Positions 25,185 to 34,430 are shown, counted from the first letter of the stretch. The stretch is 48,072 nt of DNA from an uncultured Clostridia bacterium (GCA_944393385.1 CALYAA010000013.1:1-48072), one strand, 5' to 3'. Numbers and translations are program-made. The notes: generated by a model from the letters alone, not told the origin.

Positions 25185-26828
25185 ATGGAAGAAAATCAAA
25201 AGAAAAAAATTATTGTTAAATCAAAAACAAATATTAAAATTTCAGAAATTGCAAAAAAGCAAATTGAAGAAAGTAAATATCCTGTTGTAGGAGCAATTTT
25301 TAATAATGAATATAAAAATTTAGATGATAAATTATATGAAGATGGAAAATTAGAACTAATAAACATATCATCAAAAGAAGGAATGAAAATATATAGAAGA
25401 ACACTTACATTTATAATGGGAATGGCCTTTTGGAAACTATATCCAGAATTATATGTTAATGTAAATTATCAATTATCAAATGCAATGTATTGTGATTTAG
25501 AAAGAACAAAAGTAACAGATGAAATGTTAGAAAAAGTTCAAAATGAAATGAAAGAAATAATAAGCAAAGACTTAAAAATAGAAAAAAGAGCTATGACAAG
25601 ACAAGAAGCGGAAGAATTTTATTCAAAAAATAATACTGGAAAAGGTAGACTGCAATTTGATTTAATGACAAATGAAAAAATTAATATGTATTATTGTGAA
25701 GATTATTTTAATTATTTTTATGAAACTATTGCAACACGTACAGGTGCAACACAAGTTTTTGAATTAAAAAAATATTATGATGGATTTTTATTAAGATATC
25801 CACATACATCAGATGTAGATACTTTACAAGAATTTAAAGATACAAAAAAATTATCATGGGCATTACATGAATATGAAACGATATATAAAGTATTACATGT
25901 AGGAACTGTATATAGATTAAATAAATTAGTAAAAGAAAACAAAATTAAAGAATTAATATTACTTTCAGAAGCATTACACGAGAAAAAGATTGCTCAAATT
26001 GCAGATAAAATAGCAGATAGAAAAGGAATAAAAATGATTTTAATAGCAGGTCCATCATCATCTGGAAAAACTACATTTGCACAAAGACTAGGCCTACAGC
26101 TAAAAATAAATGGTATAAAACCTGTTACAATATCTGTAGATAACTATTTTGTAGAAAGAGAGCAAACTCCTAGAAATGAAGAGGGAGAATATGATTTTGA
26201 GAATATTAATGCTATAGATATCGAATTATTTAATAATCATTTATTATCCTTATTAGATGGTAAAGAAATTGAAATGCCAGAATTTGATTTTAAATTAGGT
26301 ACTAAAAAATATAATGGAAATAAAATAAGACTAAAAGAAGATGAAGTATTAGTTATAGAAGGAATTCATTGCTTAAATGATAAACTAACAGAAAAAATAC
26401 CACAATCACAAAAATATAAAATATATATAAGTGCATTAACAGTATTAAATTTAGATTCATTTAACAGAATTTCAACAACAGATACAAGATTAATTAGAAG
26501 AATTGTAAGAGATAATCAGTTTAGAGGCTATACAGCAGAAGATACAATATCTACATGGGATAATGTAAATGATGGAGAAAATAAAAATATATTTCCTTTT
26601 CAAGAAGAAGCAGATAGTATATTTAATACATCATTAATATATGAATTAGCTGTATTAAAAAATGAAGCAATTCCTCTATTAGAAAAAATAACAAATAAAG
26701 AACCAGAGTATGCAGAAGCACAAAGATTAATAGAAATACTAAGATATTTTGAACCAATTCCAAAAGAAATGGTACCATCAAATTCATTACTCAAAGAATT
26801 TATAGGAGGAGGAGATTTTAAAGGATAA
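25185..26828 (+). CDS. Nucleoside (uridine-type) kinase with N-terminal TGS/tRNA-SAD-like region
   Basis: Phosphorylates a nucleoside, probably uridine or cytidine. The first ~270 residues resemble the TGS plus second additional domain of threonyl-tRNA synthetase (VNVNYQLSNAMYCDL and a tRNA-SAD-like block). The kinase domain has the P-loop AGPSSSGKTTFAQRLGLQL starting at residue ~287, ISVDNYFVEREQTPRNEEGEYDFEN and VLVIEGIHCLND. 547 residues matches this fused family of Clostridia. ATG 25185 is chosen because upstream in-frame starts either precede the promoter or overlap GAGAGAGGA (25165-25173). The role of the synthetase-like part is not known; it may be regulatory. Confidence 0.85.
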   Translation: MEENQKKKIIVKSKTNIKISEIAKKQIEESKYPVVGAIFNNEYKNLDDKLYEDGKLELINISSKEGMKIYRRTLTFIMGMAFWKLYPELYVNVNYQLSNAMYCDLERTKVTDEMLEKVQNEMKEIISKDLKIEKRAMTRQEAEEFYSKNNTGKGRLQFDLMTNEKINMYYCEDYFNYFYETIATRTGATQVFELKKYYDGFLLRYPHTSDVDTLQEFKDTKKLSWALHEYETIYKVLHVGTVYRLNKLVKENKIKELILLSEALHEKKIAQIADKIADRKGIKMILIAGPSSSGKTTFAQRLGLQLKINGIKPVTISVDNYFVEREQTPRNEEGEYDFENINAIDIELFNNHLLSLLDGKEIEMPEFDFKLGTKKYNGNKIRLKEDEVLVIEGIHCLNDKLTEKIPQSQKYKIYISALTVLNLDSFNRISTTDTRLIRRIVRDNQFRGYTAEDTISTWDNVNDGENKNIFPFQEEADSIFNTSLIYELAVLKNEAIPLLEKITNKEPEYAEAQRLIEILRYFEPIPKEMVPSNSLLKEFIGGGDFKG

Positions 26829-26829
26829 A

Positions 26830-27150
26830 ATGTTACAATCAAGTAAATTTACCAAAATAGATGAAGAATTTGTTTGTGAACATTGTGGTAAGCTAGTTCC
26901 TAAACTTAAATATTCTTGTAGAAACCATTGTCCATATTGTTTATATTCGAAACATGTAGATATAAATCCTGGAGATAGATTAGAAGAATGTCATGGGATT
27001 TTAGAACCAATAGGACTAGAAACAAATTCTAAAAAAGGATATGTTATAGTTTTTAAATGTCAAAAATGTGGTGCAATTAGGAAAAACAAAGTTGCAGAAG
27101 ATGATGATATGGACAAAATTATTGAATTAAGTAATAAAAATTTGATTTAA
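26830..27150 (+). CDS. RNHCP-domain zinc-ribbon protein
   Basis: 106 residues. The family-naming motif RNHCP is visible in YSCRNHCPYCLYSKHVD. Two CxxC pairs (CEHCGK and CPYC) and a second ribbon (CQKCGAIRKNK) indicate two zinc sites. It begins one base after the kinase stop, with AAAGGA (26819-26824) just upstream, so its translation is probably coupled to the kinase. Function is not established; nucleic-acid binding is likely for a double zinc ribbon. Confidence 0.85.
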   Translation: MLQSSKFTKIDEEFVCEHCGKLVPKLKYSCRNHCPYCLYSKHVDINPGDRLEECHGILEPIGLETNSKKGYVIVFKCQKCGAIRKNKVAEDDDMDKIIELSNKNLI

Positions 27151-27162
27151 TTAATCAAAACA

Positions 27163-27211
27163 ATCTCCAAAAAACGTGTAAAAACATTTAAAAATATCTC
27201 CAAAAAACGTG
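27163..27211. repeat. Two exact 16-bp direct repeats
   Basis: ATCTCCAAAAAACGTG at 27163-27178 and again at 27196-27211, 33 bases apart (about three helical turns). They lie about 110-150 bases upstream of the rpmB promoter, in a gap with no gene. Spacing suggests paired protein-binding sites. Confidence 0.7.
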
Positions 27212-27317
27212 AAAATTGCTGACTATTTTGTTTGCAAAGGAGTATACATTTTTAATTAAATAGAAAAGTTTAAAATGAATTGTAATTAAATATTTTAAAT
27301 TTTTTTATTGTAAACAC

Positions 27318-27346
27318 TTGTATTTTTGGAAAATATATGTTAAACT
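27318..27346 (+). promoter_or_regulatory. Probable rpmB promoter
   Basis: TTGTAT (27318-27323), 17 bases, TAAACT (27341-27346), with TG one base upstream (extended -10). Confidence 0.45.
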
Positions 27347-27392
27347 TTAATATAGTCGAATTAAAAAGAAAAATTAGGAGGTGCTATTTATT

Positions 27393-27593
27393 ATGGCAAA
27401 ATGTGAAATTTGTAACAAAACAGCTATTCATGGAAATAAATTAAGCATAACTCGTTCTCATATAAGTAAAAGAGCTCCACGTACATGGAAGCCAAACTTA
27501 AGAACAGTTAAAGCTGATGTAAATGGAGAAATTAAAAGAATTCATGTATGTGCAAAATGTTTAAAAAACGGAAAAGTTAAAAGAGCACAATAG
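27393..27593 (+). CDS. rpmB: 50S ribosomal protein L28
   Basis: 66 residues, MAKCEICNKTAIHGNKLSITRSHISKR start, and CAKCLK near the end, giving the four cysteines of the zinc-binding L28 form. AGGAGGTG (27376-27383) is the ribosome-binding site; an in-frame GTG inside it is rejected in favour of ATG 27393. It stands outside the large ribosomal cluster, with its own promoter and terminator. Confidence 0.95.
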   Translation: MAKCEICNKTAIHGNKLSITRSHISKRAPRTWKPNLRTVKADVNGEIKRIHVCAKCLKNGKVKRAQ

Positions 27594-27596
27594 AAG

Positions 27597-27620
27597 AAAC
27601 GCTTTGAAAGGCGTTTTTTT
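27597..27620 (+). terminator. rpmB terminator
   Basis: AAACGC (27597-27602) pairs with GCGTTT (27611-27616), followed by more T's. It lies between rpmB and trmL. Confidence 0.75.
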
Positions 27621-27640
27621 AGTATGTAAGGAGACCAACT

Positions 27641-28147
27641 ATGAAATTAAATATAGTAATGGTAGAACCAGAAATACCACAAAATACTGGAAATATAGCA
27701 AGAACATGTGCAATAACAGGAGCAAAATTACATTTAGTATATCCATTAGGATTTAGCCTAAATGATAAATATTTAAAAAGAGCAGGACTAGATTATTGGG
27801 ATAAATTAGATATAGAAAAACATGATAGTATAGAAAAATTTTTAGAAAAATATAATCCATTAGAAAATAACATGTTTTTTGCAACAACAAAAGGAGAACA
27901 TTGTTATACTGATGTAGATTATAGTAAATTTAAAGATGAAGAAATTTTTGTCCTTTTTGGAAAAGAAACAAAAGGATTACCAGAAGATTTATTAAAAAAA
28001 TATATAGATAAAACAATTAGAATTCCAATGCGACCTGTATTAAGATCTTTGAATTTATCAAATTCAGTATGTATAATTGCATATGAAATATTAAGACAAA
28101 ATAATTTTGAAGGATTGCAAGACATAAGTACATATTTAGAACAATAA
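27641..28147 (+). CDS. trmL: tRNA (cytidine/uridine-34 2'-O)-methyltransferase TrmL
   Basis: A SPOUT-class enzyme that methylates the wobble ribose of certain leucine tRNAs. Starts MKLNIVMVEPEIPQNTGNIARTCA, the family signature. The trefoil-knot SAM site includes LFGKETKGLP (~104-113), IRIPMRPVLRSLNLSNSVCI and IAYEILRQ. 168 residues is slightly longer than the minimal form. AAGGAGACC precedes the ATG. Confidence 0.92.
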   Translation: MKLNIVMVEPEIPQNTGNIARTCAITGAKLHLVYPLGFSLNDKYLKRAGLDYWDKLDIEKHDSIEKFLEKYNPLENNMFFATTKGEHCYTDVDYSKFKDEEIFVLFGKETKGLPEDLLKKYIDKTIRIPMRPVLRSLNLSNSVCIIAYEILRQNNFEGLQDISTYLEQ

Positions 28148-28230
28148 TATAATAATTTTGAAATTTAAAAGCAACTTTATAAAAGTAAAATCAAGTTACA
28201 GAAAAAATTTGAAATTGTTTTGAAAAAGTA

Positions 28231-28259
28231 TTGACAATTGGAAGATATTACTATATAAT
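28231..28259 (+). promoter_or_regulatory. Main promoter of the S10-spc operon
   Basis: TTGACA (28231-28236), exactly 17 bases, TATAAT (28254-28259): full consensus. It predicts a start near 28266 and a leader of ~300 bases before rpsJ. Confidence 0.9.
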
Positions 28260-28265
28260 AATTAA

Positions 28266-28566
28266 GCATAAATTTTAGCGTTGATGTCAAATGTGGCTAC
28301 ACCTAGATGTAGGGAACTTTGGCGGAGTATGTCTTAGCTAGACTAAGGCGGTAAGTTTAAAATATTATAACTAACCAGACAACAAATTATTATTTAATAA
28401 TAATTTACTGTCAATGTGTTTGTTAATAATAAAAAACAGCACTTATCCCTAAAATATATATGCATTTCAGGGATTTTTATAAAGGAGTATTCAAAACACC
28501 AGGGTGCGTTATAACTTGCCAGCGCGTAATTTAAAAATATATTTATTTTAAGGAGGGAAAATTACA
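28266..28566 (+). promoter_or_regulatory. Structured ~300-nt leader of the S10 operon
   Basis: Hairpins read along it: CTACA/TGTAG (28297-28312), CTTAG/CTAAG (28333-28347) and AAATTATTA/TAATAATTT (28384-28406), the last closed again by GACA/TGTC. A terminator-like hairpin follows at 28446-28478, then ~70 bases up to AAGGAGGG. The first ~85 bases are richer in G and C than the surroundings, as is usual for functional RNA. In other bacteria S10-operon leaders are autoregulated by a ribosomal protein such as L4. No gene is in this stretch. Confidence 0.6.
28446..28478 (+). terminator. Attenuator-like terminator inside the S10 leader
   Basis: TCCCT (28446-28450) pairs with AGGGA (28469-28473), AAAU with AUUU inside after one A-C mismatch, then TTTTT (28474-28478). 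It lies ~90 bases before rpsJ and after the promoter. Confidence 0.6.
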
Positions 28567-28890
28567 ATGGCAAATTCAGTTGTATCAAGTGAAAAAATTA
28601 GAATAAGATTAAAAGCTTATGATCATGTAGTTTTAGAACAGTCTGCTGAAAAAATAGTAGATACTGCTAAAAAAACAGGAGCAAAAGTTTCAGGTCCTAT
28701 TCCACTACCAACAGAAAAAGAAGTCGTAACAATCTTACGTTCTCCACACAAACATAAAGATTCAAGAGAACAATTTGAAATGAGAACACATAAAAGAGTT
28801 ATAGATATTCTTTACCCAACACAAAAAACAATGGATAGTTTGATGAAACTAGAACTACCTGCTGGTGTTGACATAGAAATTAAAAATTAA
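28567..28890 (+). CDS. rpsJ: 30S ribosomal protein S10
   Basis: Head protein of the 30S subunit, also the NusE antitermination factor with NusB. 107 residues with [30 protein letters not shown] and [12 protein letters not shown], family hallmarks. First gene of the operon. AAGGAGGG at 28550-28557 sets the start. Confidence 0.97.
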   Translation: MANSVVSSEKIRIRLKAYDHVVLEQSAEKIVDTAKKTGAKVSGPIPLPTEKEVVTILRSPHKHKDSREQFEMRTHKRVIDILYPTQKTMDSLMKLELPAGVDIEIKN

Positions 28891-28921
28891 TTAAGTTAGT
28901 TTCAAAAAAAAATCAAACCAA

Positions 28922-28938
28922 GCTGGTTGCTTACCAGC
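28922..28938 (+). promoter_or_regulatory. Hairpin between rpsJ and rplC
   Basis: GCTGGT (28922-28927) and ACCAGC (28933-28938) around TGCTT, 22 bases before rplC. It could tune rplC translation or processing. Confidence 0.4.
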
Positions 28939-28959
28939 CAATAGTAGGAGGAATTAGAA

Positions 28960-29592
28960 ATGAAAAAAGCATTAATAGGTAAGAAAATAGGAATGACACA
29001 AATATTTGATGAAAATGGTGTAGTTATTCCAGTAACAGTAATTGAAGCAGGTCCTTGTGTAGTTGCTCAAGTAAAAACATTAGAAAATGATGGATATGAA
29101 GCAATACAATTAGGATTTGGAGAAGTAAAAGAAAAGAAAGTTAATAAACCAGAAAAAGGACATTTTTCAAAAGCAAGTATAAAACCATTAAAACATTTAA
29201 GAGAATTCAGACTAGATTCTATAGAAGGAATCAAAGTTGGAGATGAATTAAAAGCAGATGTATTTGCTGTAGGAGATAAAATAGATGTTCAAGGAACATC
29301 TAAGGGAAAAGGATTCCAAGGTGTTATTAAAAGACATGGACAATCTAGAGGACCAATGGGACATGGTTCAATGTATCACAGAAGACCAGGTTCAATGGGA
29401 CCAACATCAACACCAGGAAGAGTATTTAAAGGAAAGAAATTACCAGGACATATGGGACATGTTACAGTAACAATACAAAATTTAGATGTAGTTAGAGTAG
29501 ACATGGATAAAAATGTAATATTAGTAAAAGGTAGTGTTCCAGGAGCTAAAGGAGCTATCTTAAAAATAAAATCAGCCGTAAAGGCACAATAA
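28960..29592 (+). CDS. rplC: 50S ribosomal protein L3
   Basis: Binds 23S rRNA near the peptidyl transferase centre. 210 residues, starting [20 protein letters not shown]. The long extension [31 protein letters not shown] reaches the centre and is intact. AGGAGG (28947-28952) precedes the ATG. Confidence 0.97.
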   Translation: MKKALIGKKIGMTQIFDENGVVIPVTVIEAGPCVVAQVKTLENDGYEAIQLGFGEVKEKKVNKPEKGHFSKASIKPLKHLREFRLDSIEGIKVGDELKADVFAVGDKIDVQGTSKGKGFQGVIKRHGQSRGPMGHGSMYHRRPGSMGPTSTPGRVFKGKKLPGHMGHVTVTIQNLDVVRVDMDKNVILVKGSVPGAKGAILKIKSAVKAQ

Positions 29593-29615
29593 TTTAGTAA
29601 AGGAGGAAAGACGAA

Positions 29616-30239
29616 ATGCCAAAAGTAGATGTATATAACATGCAAGGTAAAAAAGTTAGTGATGTAGAACTAAGTGAAGCAGTATTTGGAATTCAACCAA
29701 ATGAAAATGTTGTTCACAGTGTATTAGTAAACTACTTAGCTAATCAAAGACAAGGTACACAAAGTACAAAAACAAGAGCAGAAGTTCGTGGTGGCGGAAA
29801 GAAACCATGGAGACAAAAAGGAACTGGTAGAGCAAGACAAGGAAGTATACGTGCACCTCAATGGATTAAAGGTGGTATTGCATTAGGACCAAAACCACGT
29901 TCTTATTCATACAGAATTAATAAAAAAGAAAAACAATTAGCTATTAAATCAATATTAAGTGCTAAAGTATTAGATAACGAATTAACAGTTGTTGATAAAT
30001 TAGAACTAAAAGAAACAAAAACAAAATTAATGGCTAAAGCATTAACAGATTTAAAAGTAGAAGGAAAAGCATTAATAATTTTAGCTGATAGAAACGAAAA
30101 TGTTTCTCGTTCAAGCAGAAACATAGAAGGTGTTAAAACAATTGAATTAAATACAATAAATGTATTTGACTTATTAAATTGCAACAAATTAGTTTTACCA
30201 CTAGATACAGTTAAAAAATTAGAGGAGGTGTATGCATAA
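29616..30239 (+). CDS. rplD: 50S ribosomal protein L4
   Basis: Binds 23S rRNA domain I and lines the exit tunnel. In some bacteria it represses its own S10 operon by binding the leader. 207 residues; the tunnel loop TKTRAEVRGGGKKPWRQKGTGRARQGS is present. Its stop overlaps the rplW start by one base (TAATG), so the two are translationally coupled. Confidence 0.97.
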   Translation: MPKVDVYNMQGKKVSDVELSEAVFGIQPNENVVHSVLVNYLANQRQGTQSTKTRAEVRGGGKKPWRQKGTGRARQGSIRAPQWIKGGIALGPKPRSYSYRINKKEKQLAIKSILSAKVLDNELTVVDKLELKETKTKLMAKALTDLKVEGKALIILADRNENVSRSSRNIEGVKTIELNTINVFDLLNCNKLVLPLDTVKKLEEVYA

Positions 30240-30586
30240 TGTTACCAGAAGAAATCATCTTAAGACCTGTAATAACAGAAAAAAGTAATGATGAAATGCA
30301 ATTAGGAAAATACACTTTCGAAGTTAACAAAAAAGCTACAAAAGTTCAAATAGCTAATGCTGTTGAAAAACTTTTTGAAGTAAAAGTATTAAATGTTAAT
30401 ACAATGATAGTAAAAGGAAAAACAAAAAGAGTTAGATATGTTGAAGGAAAAACTCCAGATTGGAAAAAAGCTATTGTTACAATAGACACAAACCCATCTG
30501 AAAAAACATATCTTGGAAAAGGTGGAAAAGTAGTTAAAGCTTCTAAAAAATACAAAGATTCAATTGATGAATTTATGGGAGCTTAG
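30239..30586 (+). CDS. rplW: 50S ribosomal protein L23
   Basis: Forms the docking site for trigger factor, SRP and SecYEG at the tunnel exit. 115 residues, starting MLPEEIILRPVITEKSNDEM, with TFEVNKKATKVQIANAVEKLFEVKV. Coupled to rplD through TAATG. It is followed not by rplB directly but by a 369-base repeat-bearing spacer. Confidence 0.96.
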   Translation: MLPEEIILRPVITEKSNDEMQLGKYTFEVNKKATKVQIANAVEKLFEVKVLNVNTMIVKGKTKRVRYVEGKTPDWKKAIVTIDTNPSEKTYLGKGGKVVKASKKYKDSIDEFMGA

Positions 30587-30600
30587 AAAAAGAAAAACCA

Positions 30601-30938
30601 CAAAAACGAATATCGGGAAAGTACCCGGAAAATAAAGAATATCTGCAAGTGGAGCAGGAAAAAATCCACACAACAAGAATAAGAAAGAGTTTTTGGTAAA
30701 AACAAATATTGCAAGGAAGATGAGCAAAAAAGCCGGAAATGTACGAGTGTACATTGAGGACTTTTGAAGCGAAATCTGACACAGCAAGATTTGGAATTTA
30801 ACAAAAATGTAGAGTAGAAGATTTATCAAAAACGAGTATTACTAGGAAAACGAGTTCAAAATCCGCAGTCGTACGAAGGTACGTCGAGGAATTTTGAAGG
30901 AAGTTTGACAACGTAAGACGAAGTTTTTCACAAATCTG
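30601..30938 (+). repeat. Three diverged tandem copies of a hairpin RNA element between rplW and rplB
   Basis: Copies start near 30601, 30697 and 30827, each opening with AAAAACRAATATT-like sequence and closing with GACAACGYAAGA-like sequence and a T-rich stretch. Copies 2 and 3 align over ~110 bases. Each holds a hairpin: CGGG/CCCG in copy 1, ATGTAC/GTACAT in copy 2, CGTAC/GTACG in copy 3. An outer stem is AAAAG/CTTTT in copy 2 and AAAAT/ATTTT in copy 3. Paired substitutions argue for selection on RNA structure. It is richer in G+C than its surroundings. I find no convincing protein-coding frame in it. Confidence 0.75.
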
Positions 30939-30955
30939 AGGAAGGAGAATAAAAA

Positions 30956-31783
30956 ATGGGAACAAAAAGATTCAAAGCCTATACCCCATCAAGAAGAAGC
31001 ATGGCTGTATCAACATATGAAGAAATAACAAAAACAACTCCTGAAAAATCTTTACTAGCAAAGAAAAAGAAAAATGCAGGAAGAAACTCATATGGAAGAA
31101 TTACAGTAAGACATCAAGGTGGAGGAAACAGACAAAAATACAGAATAATAGATTTTAAGAGAAGAAAAGATGATATGGAAGCAACAGTTATTGGAATTGA
31201 ATATGATCCAAACCGTAGCAGTAACATAGCATTAATAAAATATGAAGACGGAACATTAAATTATATAATTGCACCACAAGGATTAACAGATGGAGACAAA
31301 GTAATATCTGGAGAAAATGTTGATATAAAAACAGGTAATAGTTTACCAATTGCAAACATTCCTGTTGGAACATTAATACACAATATAGAATTAAATCCAG
31401 GACAAGGAGCAAAATTAGTTAGAGTTGCAGGACAAAGTGCTCAATTAATGGCAAAAGAAGGAAAATATGCACATGTAAGATTACCTTCTGGAGAAATGAG
31501 ATTAGTTTTAGCAAAATGTAGAGCAACAATAGGAGTTGTTGGAAACAGTGACCATGAAAACGTTAAATTAGGTAAAGCTGGAAAAACAAGACATTTAGGA
31601 GTAAGACCAACAGTTAGAGGTTCTGTAATGAACCCAGTAGATCACCCACATGGTGGTGGTGAAGGTAGAGCTCCAGTTGGACATTCAGGACCAATGACAC
31701 CTTGGGGTAAACCAGCATTAGGATATAAGACAAGAAATAAAAAGAGCAGAACAAATAAATTTATTGTAAAGAGAAGAAAATAG
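30956..31783 (+). CDS. rplB: 50S ribosomal protein L2
   Basis: Essential for subunit association and peptidyl transfer. 275 residues. The conserved C-terminal [17 protein letters not shown] carries the His residue important for activity. The start [16 protein letters not shown] is normal. GAAGGAGAA (30941-30949) is the ribosome-binding site. The gene sits directly after the structured repeats. Confidence 0.97.
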   Translation: MGTKRFKAYTPSRRSMAVSTYEEITKTTPEKSLLAKKKKNAGRNSYGRITVRHQGGGNRQKYRIIDFKRRKDDMEATVIGIEYDPNRSSNIALIKYEDGTLNYIIAPQGLTDGDKVISGENVDIKTGNSLPIANIPVGTLIHNIELNPGQGAKLVRVAGQSAQLMAKEGKYAHVRLPSGEMRLVLAKCRATIGVVGNSDHENVKLGKAGKTRHLGVRPTVRGSVMNPVDHPHGGGEGRAPVGHSGPMTPWGKPALGYKTRNKKSRTNKFIVKRRK

Positions 31784-31800
31784 AATAGGAGGAAAATCAT

Positions 31801-32082
31801 ATGTCAAGATCAAGTAAGAAAAAACCATTTGTAGCACCTGAACTTATTAAAAGAGTTGAAGCTATGAATGAAAGTGGAAATAAAGAAGTAATCAAGACAT
31901 GGTCAAGAGCTTCAACAATATATCCACAAATGGTTGGACACACAATAGCTGTTCATGATGGTAGAAAACATGTACCAGTTTATATAACAGAAGAAATGAT
32001 AGGTCATAAATTAGGTGAGTTTGCTCCTACAAGAACATTTAAAGGTCATGCAGGAGAAAAAACAACTACAACAAATAAATAG
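31801..32082 (+). CDS. rpsS: 30S ribosomal protein S19
   Basis: Head protein that contacts S13 and the A-site tRNA. 93 residues, [25 protein letters not shown], then [30 protein letters not shown], both diagnostic. It is 17 bases after rplB, behind AGGAGG. Confidence 0.97.
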   Translation: MSRSSKKKPFVAPELIKRVEAMNESGNKEVIKTWSRASTIYPQMVGHTIAVHDGRKHVPVYITEEMIGHKLGEFAPTRTFKGHAGEKTTTTNK

Positions 32083-32102
32083 TAAATAAGGAGGGAATTG
32101 TA

Positions 32103-32456
32103 GTGGAAGAGACAGCAGTATTAGAAGCTAAAGCAACTTTAAAATATGCAAGAATTTCAGCAAGAAAAGTTAAAATTGTTGCAGATTTGATAAGAGGTAA
32201 AAATGTTGATGAAGCTCTAGCAATTGTAAAATTTACACCAAAAGCATCATCAGAAATAATTGAAAAATTATTAAAATCAGCTATTGCAAATGCTGAAAAT
32301 AATCATGGAATGAGTCATGAAAAACTATATGTTGCTGAAATATTTGCAAATCAAGGTCCAACATTAAAAAGAATTAGACCAGCTGCAAAAGGTTCAGCAG
32401 TAAGAATAAGAAAAAGAACAAGTCATATAACAATAGTTGTTAGAGAAGCAGAATAA
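32103..32456 (+). CDS. rplV: 50S ribosomal protein L22
   Basis: Part of the exit tunnel wall. 117 residues; [24 protein letters not shown] and the C-terminal loop [25 protein letters not shown] are typical. The start is GTG at 32103 after AAGGAGGG. There is no upstream ATG that fits. Confidence 0.96.
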   Translation: MEETAVLEAKATLKYARISARKVKIVADLIRGKNVDEALAIVKFTPKASSEIIEKLLKSAIANAENNHGMSHEKLYVAEIFANQGPTLKRIRPAAKGSAVRIRKRTSHITIVVREAE

Positions 32457-32475
32457 GAAAGGAGGAGCCTAGAAA

Positions 32476-33132
32476 ATGGGACAAAAAGTACATCCAACAG
32501 GTGTTAGAGTTGGAATCATTAAAGATTGGAATGCTAAATGGTATGCAGATTCTAAAAATTTTGCAGATTATTTAATAGAAGATCAAAAAATTCGTAAATT
32601 TTTAAAGAAAAAATTATATACAGCTGGAATTTCAAAAATTGAAATTGAAAGAACAGCAAAATTAGTTAAAGTTAATGTTTATGCAGCAAAACCAGGAATT
32701 ATAATTGGAAAAGGTGGAGCTGGAGCAGAAAGCTTAAAAGCTGATGTAACAAAATTAATAGGAAAAGATGTTAATATTAACATTATAGAAGTTAAAGCAT
32801 TAGCTACAGATGCACAATTAGTTGCAGAAGATATTGCAGGACAATTAGAAAGAAGAATTTCATTCAGGAAGGCCATGAAACAATGTATGCAAAAAGCTAT
32901 GAAATCAGGAGCTAAAGGTATTAAAACATCAGTTTCTGGAAGATTAGGTGGAGCTGATATGGCAAGAACTGAATTTTACAAAGAGGGAACTGTTCCTCTA
33001 CAAACTTTAAGAGCTGATGTTGATTATGGATTTGCAGAAGCAGATACAACATATGGAAAAATCGGTGTTAAAGTATGGATTTATAAAGGTGAAGTTCTTC
33101 CAACTAAGAAAGTGGAAGGAGGAGACAAATAA
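32476..33132 (+). CDS. rpsC: 30S ribosomal protein S3
   Basis: Lines the mRNA entry channel. 218 residues, [25 protein letters not shown]. The KH domain loop is [44 protein letters not shown] completes the signature. Its stop overlaps the rplP start by one base. Confidence 0.97.
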   Translation: MGQKVHPTGVRVGIIKDWNAKWYADSKNFADYLIEDQKIRKFLKKKLYTAGISKIEIERTAKLVKVNVYAAKPGIIIGKGGAGAESLKADVTKLIGKDVNINIIEVKALATDAQLVAEDIAGQLERRISFRKAMKQCMQKAMKSGAKGIKTSVSGRLGGADMARTEFYKEGTVPLQTLRADVDYGFAEADTTYGKIGVKVWIYKGEVLPTKKVEGGDK

Positions 33133-33578
33133 TGCCATTAATGCCAAAAAAATCTAAATATAGAAAAATGCAAAAAGGTAGAAATAGAGGAAAAGCAACA
33201 AGAGGAAATACAATTACTGATGGAGAATATGGATTACAAGCAGTTGAAGCTGGTTTAATTAAAGGAAACCAAATTGAAGCTGCGCGTGTTGCTATGACAC
33301 GTTATACAAAAAGAGGTGGAAAAGTTTGGATTAAAATATTTCCAGACAAACCAATAACACAAAAACCTGCTGGAACCCGTGGTGGTAAAGGTAAAGGAAA
33401 TGTTGAATATTGGGTAGCAGTTGTAAAACCAGGAAGAGTTATGTTTGAAATGGCAGGAATTCCTGAAGAAACAGCAAAAGAAGCCTTGAGATTAGCTATG
33501 AATAAATTACCAATTAAATGTAAATTCGTAGTAAAAGAAACTGAAAACAAGGTAGGTGATTGTGATGAAGATAAATAA
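33132..33578 (+). CDS. rplP: 50S ribosomal protein L16
   Basis: Binds near the A-site and helps position tRNA. 148 residues, [20 protein letters not shown], with [37 protein letters not shown]. An alternative start at the second Met (33141) is possible. The C-terminus overlaps the rpmC start by 14 bases. Confidence 0.96.
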   Translation: MPLMPKKSKYRKMQKGRNRGKATRGNTITDGEYGLQAVEAGLIKGNQIEAARVAMTRYTKRGGKVWIKIFPDKPITQKPAGTRGGKGKGNVEYWVAVVKPGRVMFEMAGIPEETAKEALRLAMNKLPIKCKFVVKETENKVGDCDEDK

Positions 33579-33768
33579 AATTAGAGAAATGTCTTCACCA
33601 GAATTAGAAAAAGAATTAGGTGAACTAAAAACAGAATTATTCAAATTAAAATTTAGTTTAGCTACACATGGATTAGATAATCCAATGAAAATTAAAGAAG
33701 TAAAAAAAGATATAGCTAAAATAAATACAGTATTAACAGAAAGAAAAATAGCAGAAGCTAAAGCATAA
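33565..33768 (+). CDS. rpmC: 50S ribosomal protein L29
   Basis: 67 residues of helical hairpin near the tunnel exit. [37 protein letters not shown] is typical. ATG 33565 is preferred over an upstream GTG at 33556, because the family begins just before this motif. It overlaps rplP by 14 bases, which suggests coupled translation. Confidence 0.95.
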   Translation: MKINKIREMSSPELEKELGELKTELFKLKFSLATHGLDNPMKIKEVKKDIAKINTVLTERKIAEAKA

Positions 33769-33797
33769 AAAAATAAAAAGATAGGAGGAATAGACCT

Positions 33798-34058
33798 ATG
33801 GAAGAAAGAAATCTTCGTAAAGTTTTAGTTGGTACTGTTACATCTAATAAAATGGATAAAACAGTAGTTGTTTCAGTTGAAACAAGTGTAATGCACAAAA
33901 CTTATGGTAAAACAGTTAAAAGAACATATAAACTAAAAGCTCATGATGAAGAAAATAAATGTGAAATAGGAGATAAAGTAAAAGTAATGGAAACTAGACC
34001 ACTTTCTAAAGAAAAAAGATGGAGAGTAGTTGAAATTCTTGAAAAAGGAGGAAAATAG
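33798..34058 (+). CDS. rpsQ: 30S ribosomal protein S17
   Basis: OB-fold primary rRNA-binding protein. 86 residues, [28 protein letters not shown], with [23 protein letters not shown]. It is 3 bases before rplN, so the two are coupled. ATAGGAGGAAT precedes it. Confidence 0.97.
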   Translation: MEERNLRKVLVGTVTSNKMDKTVVVSVETSVMHKTYGKTVKRTYKLKAHDEENKCEIGDKVKVMETRPLSKEKRWRVVEILEKGGK

Positions 34059-34061
34059 ATC

Positions 34062-34430
34062 ATGATACAACAACAAACAATATTAAAAGTTGCTGATAAT
34101 ACTGGTGCAAAAGAAATTATGTGTATCAGATGTATGGGTGGTTCATATATGAAAACTGCTAATATCGGTGATGTTATTGTTGCTTCTGTTAAAACAGCAA
34201 CACCAGGTGGCGTTGTAAAAAAAGGCGATGTTGTTAAAGCTGTTATAGTAAGAAGCAAAAAAGGATTAAGAAGACAAGATGGATCTTATATAAAATTTGA
34301 TGAAAATGCAGCTGTTTTAATAAAAGATGATAAAACACCAAGAGGAACACGTATATTTGGTCCAGTTGCTAGAGAATTAAGAGAAAAAGATTATATGAAA
34401 ATATTATCATTAGCACCAGAAGTTTTATAA
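34062..34430 (+). CDS. rplN: 50S ribosomal protein L14
   Basis: Binds 23S rRNA at the subunit interface. 122 residues, starting [22 protein letters not shown], ending [13 protein letters not shown]; both are invariant in the family. Confidence 0.97.
   Translation: MIQQQTILKVADNTGAKEIMCIRCMGGSYMKTANIGDVIVASVKTATPGGVVKKGDVVKAVIVRSKKGLRRQDGSYIKFDENAAVLIKDDKTPRGTRIFGPVARELREKDYMKILSLAPEVL

Noticed and set aside
27163..27211. CRISPR array
   Set aside because: Only two repeats of 16 bp with a 17-base gap and no cas genes in the window. No CRISPR array is visible anywhere here.
28490..28530. Possible T-box (AGGGTG...) in the S10 leader
   Set aside because: Only AGGGTG matches; the full T-box sequence and specifier stem are absent, and ribosomal operons are not T-box targets.
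30560..30829. Minus-strand ORFs across the rplW-rplB spacer
   Set aside because: They share no motif and no ribosome-binding site, and the spacer is better explained by three hairpin repeats.
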